From: Betaproteobacteria bacterium RBG_16_58_11
GTDB lineage: Bacteria > Pseudomonadota > Gammaproteobacteria > Burkholderiales > Thiobacteraceae
Direction of reading: 5' to 3'
Length of the DNA stretch: 5,193 nt
NCBI GenBank assembly: GCA_001770235.1
Contig: MEQN01000018.1
Coordinates: forward strand, 6,027-11,219
In this document: positions 1 through 4,697 of the stretch, in pieces
Layout: each line of letters begins with the position of its first letter
Numbering within the stretch: position 1 is the first letter of the stretch
Notes under the pieces: model-generated
What the model was told of the DNA's origin: nothing
Database searches by the model: none
What the model saw: the letters and a program-made list of their open reading frames with translations, nothing else
Translations under genes and position numbers: made by a program

Positions 1-35
1 TTTGAAGCGCGTCATGAATTATGAAATGCTCAATA

Positions 36-65
36 ATCCGTGTTTATCCGTGTTCATCCGTGGCT
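36..65. repeat. Three tandem 10-bp repeats (ATCCGTGTTT-like)
   Basis: Three head-to-tail decamers are visible: ATCCGTGTTT (36-45), ATCCGTGTTC (46-55) and ATCCGTGGCT (56-65). They share ATCCGTG and drift in the last three bases. From memory, strings of the type CCGTGTTCATCCGTGG recur between genes in many bacterial genomes, so this is probably a copy of a dispersed intergenic repeat rather than a local operator. That link is recollection and has not been searched. Confidence 0.75.
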
Positions 66-90
66 AAAAGCCGTTAATTCGCTTTAGCCA
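61..90. repeat. Inverted repeat abutting the tandem decamers
   Basis: TGGCTAAAAGC (61-71) pairs with GCTTTAGCCA (81-90) with one bulged A, around a 9-nt loop (72-80). A second, shorter palindrome, CATGCA (89-94) with TGCATG (104-109), begins where this one ends. No T-tract follows on the + strand, so a Rho-independent terminator for an upstream + strand gene is not supported. It may be the end of the same dispersed element as the decamers. Confidence 0.6.
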
Positions 91-167
91 TGCACCGGCG
101 CGATGCATGCCCATCATTACAAAAACAATAAAAACAATTCGTTATGAGCATAGCCCTGTAGCTTGGT

Positions 168-188
168 AGGTGTTATTTAGCACCTTTT
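168..188 (+). terminator. Weak terminator-like hairpin upstream of the fliC promoter
   Basis: AGGTG (168-172) pairs with CACCT (181-185), with a possible extra T-G pair at 173/180, and is followed by TTTT (185-188). The stem is only 5-6 bp and the U-tract is short, so any termination would be inefficient. Its place just before the sigma-28 promoter would suit insulation of fliC from upstream transcription. It could equally be chance. Confidence 0.3.
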
Positions 189-192
189 CTCC

Positions 193-220
193 TAAAGAAA
201 ATCCCGGTTTGGGCCGTTAA
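193..220 (+). promoter_or_regulatory. Sigma-28 (FliA) promoter for fliC
   Basis: A -35-like TAAAGAAA (193-200) and a -10-like GCCGTTAA (213-220) match the known flagellar sigma factor consensus TAAAGTTT-N11-GCCGATAA. The -10 differs at one base. The spacer here is 12 nt, one longer than the enterobacterial consensus. Transcription should begin around 226-229, giving a leader of about 75 nt before the flagellin start. FliA dependence would place flagellin in the late class, expressed after hook completion releases FliA from FlgM. This is inferred from family knowledge; no other promoter of this quality is visible in the window. Confidence 0.82.
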
Positions 221-301
221 ACGATCTGACGGCGGCAAGTGAGTGTGGATTTGAGCCGGCGTCCGCGTAAATCGCGAAATCCTTTTTGAAGGAGAAATAA
301 A

Positions 302-1156
302 ATGGCACTAGTCGTCAATACCAATATTGCGTCACTGACCGCGCAGCGTAACTTGGATAATTCTTCCAATAAGCTTGCAGTCACCTTGGCGCGTCTTTCC
401 TCCGGCTTGCGCGTAAACAGCGCAAAAGATGATGCAGCCGGCCTGGCGGTGGCGGAAGCCTTCACCTCACAGATCCGCGGCAACACGCAAGCGGTCAGGA
501 ATGCAAATGACGGGATTTCTCTTGGCCAAACGGCGGAAGGCGCCTTGGGTCAAGTCGGGAGTAACTTGCAGCGGATTCGTGAGATCGCGGTGCAAGCGGC
601 CAACGGCACGATCAGCAATACCAACCGATCCCAGCTACAAAAAGAGGTGGATCAGTTGACGCAGGAAATTTCGCGGATCGTGCAGACTACGACGTTCAAC
701 GGCACAGCGCTGTTGTCCGGCGCCAGTACTTTGACGTTCCAAGTGGGTGCCGATGGCGTCGCCACCAATCAGGTGAGCGTGACCACCACCAACCTGGCGT
801 CTTCGGCCTCGGCCGGCTTGTTCGCCTACTGCTCGACGCTGACCACGACCGGCGTGCTGACTATCACGACGTCGGGCGCCGCATCGGGCGCACTGGTCAA
901 TCTCGACAGTGATATCGAGCGGATTTCGACCATCCGGTCGACGTTCGGCGCGGTGCAAAACCGGTTCGAGGCGGTGATTTCGAACTTGACCAACTATGTG
1001 GAGAACCTGACGGCATCTCGCAGCCGTATCTTGGATGCGGACTTCGCAGCGGAAACCGCAAACTTGACCCGTGGCCAGATTTTGCAACAAGCGGGTACAG
1101 CGGTGTTGAGTCAAGCCAACGCCTTGCCGCAAACGGCCTTGAGCCTGTTGCGGTAA
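302..1156 (+). CDS. fliC: Flagellin (filament subunit)
   Basis: This 284-aa protein is flagellin, the exported subunit that polymerises into the filament. The conserved D0/D1 helices are clear at both ends. The N-terminal part has [14 protein letters not shown] at about 5-18, [20 protein letters not shown] at 31-50 and [15 protein letters not shown] at 68-82. The C-terminal part has [20 protein letters not shown] at 238-257 and the terminal ALSLLR. The segment 89-99 ([11 protein letters not shown]) corresponds to the TLR5-recognised site of enteric flagellins, with its arginine kept (R91). The variable D2 part is short, about residues 145-200, and rich in Ser and Thr, so it offers possible O-glycosylation sites. 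It contains one cysteine (C177), which is uncommon in flagellins. AAGGAG at 289-294, 7 nt before the ATG, supports the start. Expression probably comes from the FliA promoter at 193-220. The gene is intact and of the short flagellin class. Confidence 0.97.
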   Translation: MALVVNTNIASLTAQRNLDNSSNKLAVTLARLSSGLRVNSAKDDAAGLAVAEAFTSQIRGNTQAVRNANDGISLGQTAEGALGQVGSNLQRIREIAVQAANGTISNTNRSQLQKEVDQLTQEISRIVQTTTFNGTALLSGASTLTFQVGADGVATNQVSVTTTNLASSASAGLFAYCSTLTTTGVLTITTSGAASGALVNLDSDIERISTIRSTFGAVQNRFEAVISNLTNYVENLTASRSRILDADFAAETANLTRGQILQQAGTAVLSQANALPQTALSLLR

Positions 1157-1164
1157 TCGTCGGC

Positions 1165-1231
1165 GGGAGCGGATGAGATCATGGCGCAAAATGTTGTTAC
1201 GCAATTTAGTGCGCCTGATCTTATCGCTCCC
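1165..1231 (+). other. Long imperfect hairpin between fliC and flaG
   Basis: The left arm (1165-1187) pairs with the right arm (1211-1231) over about 21 bp. GGGAGCG pairs with CGCTCCC, then AT/AT, one G-T pair, AGATCA with TGATCT, and GGCGC with GCGCC, with single bulges at G1172 and T1182. The 23-nt loop (1188-1210) can form a small inner stem, TTG with CAA. No U-tract follows, so a classic intrinsic terminator is not supported. The right arm ends 6 nt before the flaG Shine-Dalgarno sequence. It may protect the 3' end of fliC mRNA, partly block read-through, or be a palindromic repeat copy. Confidence 0.7.
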
Positions 1232-1249
1232 TAATGTGAGGGAACAGCC

Positions 1250-1630
1250 ATGCCAAACGACCAAATAAGCAGTATCGGTCAGGCACTAGCCCTGGATAGC
1301 GGCGCGCCGGCAGCTCATCGGACGCCGCCTCCCGTTCCCGCTGAAGCGGCGAGCATTCCGGCGGCAAAACCGCCGGGACTCATTGGCTCCGCCAACCCGA
1401 GCGCTGATCCGGCTGTAGTCAAAAAGGCCGCCGAACAGATCAGGGAGTTTGTGCAAGCAAGCTCCCACAATCTGAATTTTTCGGTGGACAAAGGCTCCGG
1501 CAGGATCATCGTGAAAGTGGTGGATCAGGAAACCGGCGAAGTGATTCGCCAGATTCCGGCAGAAGAAACGCTTGCGATAGCGAATAGTCTGGATACGCCG
1601 AGAGGCGTGCTTATCCGGTCTAAAGCCTGA
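1250..1630 (+). CDS. flaG: FlaG family flagellar protein
   Basis: This 126-aa protein matches the FlaG family, small proteins encoded beside fliD in many polar and beta/gamma flagellar systems. The conserved C-terminal domain covers about 60-125. It contains LNFSVDKGSGRIIVKVVD (74-91) and ETGEVIRQIPAEETLAIA (93-110), the usual family signature. The first 50 or so residues are a Pro/Ala-rich, poorly conserved linker with no signal peptide or membrane segment. In other bacteria, loss of FlaG changes filament length or adhesion, but its biochemical role is not settled. GAGGGA at 1238-1243, 6 nt before the ATG, supports the start. It lies 93 bp after fliC and 94 bp before fliD, with a hairpin in each gap, and I see no separate sigma-28 promoter for it. 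Confidence 0.92.
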   Translation: MPNDQISSIGQALALDSGAPAAHRTPPPVPAEAASIPAAKPPGLIGSANPSADPAVVKKAAEQIREFVQASSHNLNFSVDKGSGRIIVKVVDQETGEVIRQIPAEETLAIANSLDTPRGVLIRSKA

Positions 1631-1651
1631 CCTAGTAGTAAAAGTAAACCC

Positions 1652-1677
1652 GGCGCGGTCCGGAGCAGGGCCGCGCC
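1652..1677 (+). other. Strong GC hairpin between flaG and fliD
   Basis: GGCGCGGTCC (1652-1661) pairs with GGGCCGCGCC (1668-1677) over 10 bp with one G-T pair and a 6-nt loop (GGAGCA). The stem is very stable, but the bases after it (ACCTCACCC) are not a U-tract. Termination would have to be factor-assisted, so mRNA stability or processing is as likely. It lies 27 nt before the first Shine-Dalgarno-like sequence of fliD. Confidence 0.7.
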
Positions 1678-1703
1678 ACCTCACCCAAGCGGGTCGAGAT
1701 GAA

Positions 1704-1717
1704 AAGGAGTGCAGGGG
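1704..1717 (+). promoter_or_regulatory. Two candidate fliD ribosome binding sites
   Basis: Two purine-rich sites precede the fliD ATG at 1725. AAGGAG (1704-1709) matches the consensus better but ends 15 nt upstream, too far for normal use. AGGGG (1713-1717) ends 7 nt upstream and is better placed. The conserved FliD N-terminus (MAISSAGIGSNIDV) fixes the start at 1725, so the nearer, weaker site is probably used. Confidence 0.5.
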
Positions 1718-1724
1718 TTAAACC

Positions 1725-3074
1725 ATGGCAATCAGTTCAGCCGGTATAGGCTCCAACATAGATGTAAATTCGCTGGTCAGCCAACTCATGGCGATCGAGC
1801 GCCGTCCCTTGGATTTGCTCAATCAGCGCAAATCACTTTACAACGCGGAGTTGTCCGCGTTCGGCAAGATCAGCAGCGATCTCGCGGCATTTCAGTCGGC
1901 CGTTTCCGCCCTGAAAAATGCAGACGATTTCAAGGTATACAAAGCCACCGCTGCGGATACCGACTATGTCACCGCCAGCGCCGATTCCGGCGCTAGCGTG
2001 ACCAATCATTCATTGACGATTACCCAACTGGCCAAGGCGCAAAAACTGGTTTCGACGACCTTCGCCGACACCAGTGTCGTCACCGTCGGCACCGGCAGCC
2101 TGACGGTCGCCAATGGCGCGAGTTCTTTCAATGTGACCATTGACTCGACCAACAATACGCTTGATGGCATCGTGAATGCGATCAACTCCGCCTCCAGCAA
2201 TTTCGGCGTCGCGGCCTCGATCATCAACGACGGCACCGGCTATCGCCTGCTGTTCTCGCCCAACGAAACCGGCACGGCTTATGCCGTTACGATTTCGGTG
2301 ACTGATACCGGCGACAGCAACAACACCGACGCCAGCGGCTTGTCGCGGCTGTATTACTCCGGCGGCGGGCAGTTGACGCAAACCCAGGCCGCGCAAAACG
2401 CGATTATCACGGTGGACGGCCTGACGGGCATTCAAAGCGCCTCGAACACGGTCACCGATGTGATTCAAGGCGTGACGCTGAATTTGAAAAAAGACGGTGT
2501 CTCCACTTCTCTCGATGTGGCGGTGGATACCGATACGGTGACCAATAATCTCACCGCGCTGGTCACCGCTTATAACAAGCTGGCGAACGATACAAAGAGT
2601 TTGCGCCAGAAGGGCGGCACACTCGAGGCCGACAACACGGTACTCACGATTCAAGGCCAATTGATGAGCGTGTTCAACACGCAGGCGACCATCAGCGGCA
2701 ATGCTTACAGCTACCTCGCGGAGATCGGCTTATCGCTGCAATCGAATGGCACCCTATCGCTCAATTCCGCCGATTTCAAAAGCGCGCTGTCGAGCGATAT
2801 GAATAGCGTGGTTAATTTATTTACCCACTCGACACAAGGCTTCATGCAGCGCTTTTATTCGGAAACCACCACCCTGTTGCAAGCCGATGGCGTGGTGGAT
2901 GCAAAAAATGATGGGCTCGGCAGCCGAATTTCCGATATCGATATTCGCATCAGTCAAATGGAAACGCGCTTAACCAGCACCGAGCGCCGCTTGCGCAAGC
3001 AATTCGCATCGCTGGATGCTTTGCTGGGCACCTTGAGTTCCACGACCAGTTTGCTGTTGCGGCAGCTTGGCTAA
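1725..3074 (+). CDS. fliD: Flagellar filament capping protein FliD (HAP2)
   Basis: This 449-aa protein is FliD, which forms the oligomeric cap at the filament tip and helps exported flagellin insert beneath it. The FliD_N region spans about 8-108. It starts with GIGSNIDVNSLVSQLMAIER (7-26) and ends in VTNHSLTITQLAKAQ (92-106). A Flagellin_IN-like stretch follows near 223-255, with AQNAIITVDGLTG and NTVTDVIQGVTLNL. FliD_C runs from about 224 to 435 and includes the segment YLAEIGLSLQSNGTLSLNSA (330-349). The last 50 residues (400-449) are a heptad-like helix, part of the leg that contacts the filament. The length is normal for betaproteobacterial FliD and there are no cysteines. The start is set by the conserved N-terminus. 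The stop lies 31 bp before the fliS ATG, so cotranscription with fliS and fliT is likely. Confidence 0.96.
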   Translation: MAISSAGIGSNIDVNSLVSQLMAIERRPLDLLNQRKSLYNAELSAFGKISSDLAAFQSAVSALKNADDFKVYKATAADTDYVTASADSGASVTNHSLTITQLAKAQKLVSTTFADTSVVTVGTGSLTVANGASSFNVTIDSTNNTLDGIVNAINSASSNFGVAASIINDGTGYRLLFSPNETGTAYAVTISVTDTGDSNNTDASGLSRLYYSGGGQLTQTQAAQNAIITVDGLTGIQSASNTVTDVIQGVTLNLKKDGVSTSLDVAVDTDTVTNNLTALVTAYNKLANDTKSLRQKGGTLEADNTVLTIQGQLMSVFNTQATISGNAYSYLAEIGLSLQSNGTLSLNSADFKSALSSDMNSVVNLFTHSTQGFMQRFYSETTTLLQADGVVDAKNDGLGSRISDIDIRISQMETRLTSTERRLRKQFASLDALLGTLSSTTSLLLRQLG

Positions 3075-3105
3075 CGACATACACAACCAGAGGAAGAGGC
3101 ATATC

Positions 3106-3573
3106 ATGACGGACGCGACCAATCGGGCACTCAGCGCATACTCCAACATCGATTTGGAGACGGCGGTCAATTCGGCGAGCCCCTTGCAGTTGATTCTGCT
3201 GCTGTACGATGGCGCGATCGGCGCACTCGCCACGGCAAAGGGCCAGATGCAGGATATGAAATTCGCCGAGAAGGGGCGTTTGATTTCCAAGGCGATCGGC
3301 ATTATCGAAGGCTTGCGCGTCGTGCTGGATTTTGACAAGGGCGGCGAGATAGCCAAAAACCTGAATGATTTGTATGAATACATGAAACACCGCTTGACGA
3401 TCGCCAATCTCAAAAACGATCCGGAGGGGCCGGCCGAAGTGATTCGCCTGTTGAATGATTTGCGCACAGCCTGGGCCAAACTGGACGAGCGCGAGCGCGC
3501 CAACGCCGTGGCCGAAATGGCCAAAGTGAATCAAAAACAAGCTTCGCGCGAAACCCTTAGCCTGAGGGCATGA
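3106..3573 (+). CDS. fliS: Flagellin export chaperone FliS
   Basis: This 155-aa protein is FliS, the cytoplasmic four-helix chaperone. It binds the disordered C-terminus of flagellin, prevents early polymerisation and delivers the subunit to the export gate. Family motifs are the N-terminal AYSNIDLETAVNSASP (11-26), LQLILLLYDGAI (27-38), the helix GRLISKAIGIIEGLR (57-71) and LYEYMKHRLTIANLKNDP (89-106). A charged tail after about 127 makes it somewhat longer than many FliS proteins. I chose ATG 3106 because it has GAGG (3096-3099) 6 nt upstream. An in-frame TTG at 3067 would add 13 non-FliS residues and overlap the fliD end. The stop overlaps the fliT start, indicating translational coupling. 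Confidence 0.95.
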   Translation: MTDATNRALSAYSNIDLETAVNSASPLQLILLLYDGAIGALATAKGQMQDMKFAEKGRLISKAIGIIEGLRVVLDFDKGGEIAKNLNDLYEYMKHRLTIANLKNDPEGPAEVIRLLNDLRTAWAKLDERERANAVAEMAKVNQKQASRETLSLRA

Positions 3574-3899
3574 TGCAAGCAGCGGATGTCATCCACCGTT
3601 ATGAGTTCATTCTCGCCGCGAGCGGCGAGATGGTCATGGCGGCCCAAGAAAACCGCTGGGAGGATTTGATCAATCTGGAAATCGCCCGGCGCGAGCGCAT
3701 CCTCGAGGTGACGGCGGAACCGGTTAGCCCCTTCGCCGATGCCGCGCTGCAAGCGCGCAAGGAAAGCCTGATCCGCGGGATTCTGGCGGCGGATGAGCGG
3801 GTCAAGGCCCTCACCGCGGCATGGATGTCGGAAATGCAAGGCATCTTGACGAGTGTGCAAGCGGAGCGGAAACTCGCCAGAGCTTACGAAACCACATAG
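3570..3899 (+). CDS. fliT: FliT-like flagellar chaperone
   Basis: This 109-aa helical protein fits FliT, the export chaperone for the cap protein FliD. Position directly after fliS is typical. The N-terminal pattern YEFILAASGEMVMAAQENRW (11-30) followed by DLINLEIARRERIL (32-45), and the C-terminal helix ending AERKLARAYE (98-107), match the weakly conserved family. In enteric bacteria FliT also inhibits FlhDC; no such regulator is visible here and I do not assume that role. The gene begins ATGATG, overlapping the fliS TGA. The Shine-Dalgarno GAGGG (3564-3568) is only 1 nt from the first ATG but 4 nt from the second (3573), so the second may be the real start and the protein 108 aa. Confidence 0.85.
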   Translation: MMQAADVIHRYEFILAASGEMVMAAQENRWEDLINLEIARRERILEVTAEPVSPFADAALQARKESLIRGILAADERVKALTAAWMSEMQGILTSVQAERKLARAYETT

Positions 3900-3906
3900 C
3901 ATGAAA

Positions 3907-3919
3907 CTCGCGTAGCGAG
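3907..3919. repeat. Small inverted repeat after fliT
   Basis: CTCGC (3907-3911) and GCGAG (3915-3919) flank a 3-nt loop (GTA), 8 nt after the fliT stop. No T-tract follows. It is the first of three consecutive inverted repeats in this gap. A similar 5-bp stem, GCGAG with CTCGC, occurs at 4239-4253 before the DUF2802 gene. Confidence 0.5.
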
Positions 3920-3925
3920 CCTAAA

Positions 3926-3965
3926 TCCCTCTCCCCCCGCAAGGGGGAGAGCCAGGAGAGAGGGA
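3926..3965. repeat. C/G-rich palindromic element (CCCTCTCCCC type)
   Basis: CTCTCCCCC (3929-3937) and GGGGGAGAG (3943-3951) form a perfect 9-bp stem with loop CGCAA. An alternative outer pairing joins TCCCTCT (3926-3932) to AGAGGGA (3959-3965), competing for the same C-rich arm. From memory, CCCTCTCCC/GGGAGAGGG palindromes are frequent dispersed intergenic repeats in proteobacterial genomes, so this is probably a copy of such a family. The family assignment is unverified. No U-tract follows the stem. Confidence 0.65.
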
Positions 3966-4015
3966 AACGGTCATGGCGAATTTTATTATTAGAGGTTACC
4001 TTTGCCATGACCGTT
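3966..4015. repeat. Perfect 12-bp inverted repeat with AT-rich loop
   Basis: AACGGTCATGGC (3966-3977) and GCCATGACCGTT (4004-4015) are exact reverse complements, extended inward by up to three further pairs (one G-T). The 20-nt core loop (3981-4000) is AT-rich, unlike the surrounding genes. It starts directly after the C/G-rich palindrome and ends 9 nt before the next ORF. It looks like a recombined or inserted palindromic element, or a cruciform or transcript hairpin. No T-tract follows, so an intrinsic terminator on the + strand is not supported. Confidence 0.75.
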
Positions 4016-4024
4016 AGGAACTAA

Positions 4025-4231
4025 ATGATCGCGGCCTCTTCACCAGCGCTTCCTCTTCACCCTCGCTTGGCCGCCAATGATCCCGTCGGCGAGATTCCTG
4101 CAACACCGCCCCTGCGCGAACGCTTCAAGTATCAAAATCCCCAGCAACGCAAACGCCCCCCGTTCCAGAAACGCCCCGAAAAAGATAAGCAAAAGCCGGA
4201 TGATGAGCATAAGGTGGATGATTACGCTTAA
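4025..4231 (+). CDS. Small Pro/Lys-rich protein of unknown function
   Basis: I do not recognise this 68-aa protein. Its first 30 residues are rich in Pro and Ala (SSPALPLHP, GEIPATPPL). The middle, about 31-57, is strongly basic with RERFKYQNPQQRKRPP (31-46) and further Lys/Arg. The last ten residues are acidic, DDEHKVDDYA. It has no signal peptide, membrane segment or cysteine, and the composition suggests disorder. AGGA at 4016-4019, 5 nt before the ATG, supports translation. It lies between fliT and the DUF2802 gene on the same strand, so a flagellar accessory role is plausible but unproven. Charge segregation in so short a protein would suit a linear-motif partner binder. A chance ORF cannot be excluded. 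Confidence 0.6.
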   Translation: MIAASSPALPLHPRLAANDPVGEIPATPPLRERFKYQNPQQRKRPPFQKRPEKDKQKPDDEHKVDDYA

Positions 4232-4238
4232 AATCTAG

Positions 4239-4253
4239 GCGAGTGAGTCTCGC
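4239..4253. repeat. Short inverted repeat before the DUF2802 gene
   Basis: GCGAG (4239-4243) and CTCGC (4249-4253) pair around a 5-nt loop (TGAGT), in the 50-bp gap after the small ORF. The same pentamer pair occurs in opposite order after fliT (3907-3919). Five base pairs is short enough to be chance. Confidence 0.35.
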
Positions 4254-4281
4254 ATGTGCACGAATAAATTATAGGGAAAGC

Positions 4282-4659
4282 ATGGACGCAAGCTTTGTCG
4301 TTACCTGGAAGGAGTTGCTGATCGCGGGCATTATCGTGCTGGCGGTGTATATCGCCGAGTTGCTGCTCCTCATGAGTTCGGGCAAGCCCATCGGATTTGG
4401 CTTTTGGCGTCGGCGCGCGGAGAACCGGGAACTGGCCGAACTGAAAAACCGGCTTGCAGCGCTGGAAATTCGCTTGGCGCGGCTTGAGGAAAGCGGGGAT
4501 TCTGCCGATACATTAGGGGAGATCGCGTCCAACTCCTACGGCAAGGCGTTCAGCCTCGCCAAGCAGGGCATGGACGTGGCGCAAGTGGCGGCGACCTGCG
4601 GCATATCGCGCTCGGAAGCCGAGTTGATCGTGGCCATGCAGCGCAACCATTTGCACTAA
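4282..4659 (+). CDS. DUF2802-type single-pass membrane protein
   Basis: This 125-aa protein fits the DUF2802 family, of unknown function and often encoded in flagellar or chemotaxis loci of beta- and gammaproteobacteria. One transmembrane helix covers about 11-31 (ELLIAGIIVLAVYIAELLLL). A charged coiled coil follows at about 44-72 (ENRELAELKNRLAALEIRLA at 47-66). The C-terminal region 85-121 is the family signature: SYGKAFSLAKQGMDVAQVAA (85-104), then CGISRSEAELIV (106-117), resembling a helix-turn-helix. It probably sits in the inner membrane with its bulk in the cytoplasm. The start at 4282 has AGGG (4273-4276) just upstream. A GTG at 4243 would add 13 residues without homologous look. The layout recalls Bacillus SwrB, an activator of flagellar export, but that is inference from architecture. 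Confidence 0.8.
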   Translation: MDASFVVTWKELLIAGIIVLAVYIAELLLLMSSGKPIGFGFWRRRAENRELAELKNRLAALEIRLARLEESGDSADTLGEIASNSYGKAFSLAKQGMDVAQVAATCGISRSEAELIVAMQRNHLH

Positions 4660-4697
4660 CCCGCCGGACCCGCGTGGCCGGCTTGTATCGAGGCGCC

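Larger units (their letters stand above)
1..192. other. Gene-free left flank with repeats
   Basis: No credible gene lies here. The + strand frames are closed early (TGA at 3 and 22, TAA at 65), so at most the last few codons of an upstream gene could be present, and nothing recognisable is encoded. The stretch holds the tandem 10-mers at 36-65, inverted repeats at 61-90 and 89-109, an A-rich run around 119-137 and a small hairpin at 168-185. It reads as the intergenic space upstream of the flagellin promoter. Confidence 0.6.

Noticed and set aside
36..65. CRISPR array
   Set aside because: The three decamers are directly adjacent with no spacers, so this is a simple tandem repeat.
2..67. Partial upstream coding region ending at TAA 65-67
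   Set aside because: The frame is open from the edge, but its last codons are made of the tandem repeat and encode nothing recognisable. The repeat explains the open frame.
635..1264. 209-aa antisense open frame across fliC
   Set aside because: It mirrors the codon bias of fliC on the opposite strand, has no recognisable domain and would overlap an unmistakable flagellin gene.
2010..2660. 216-aa antisense open frame inside fliD
   Set aside because: Arg/Gly/His-rich shadow translation of a GC-rich gene. The + strand product is clearly FliD.
3067..3105. TTG start extending FliS by 13 residues
   Set aside because: It overlaps the end of fliD, adds a non-conserved basic peptide, and the ATG at 3106 has a good Shine-Dalgarno sequence.
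2950..3540. Antisense open frames across the fliD end and fliS
   Set aside because: Two overlapping frames in the same place, both shadowing fliS. No family resemblance.
3929..3951. Rho-independent terminator after fliT
   Set aside because: The stem is strong, but the following bases are CCAGGAGAG with no U-tract, so I call it a repeat element.
4243..4281. GTG start extending the DUF2802 protein
   Set aside because: It lies in a small inverted repeat, lacks a Shine-Dalgarno sequence and adds residues before a well-placed membrane helix. ATG 4282 is better supported.
4663..4682. Hairpin GCCGG/CCGGC between the DUF2802 gene and fliK
   Set aside because: Only 5 bp with a 10-nt loop and no U-tract, within chance for GC-rich sequence.
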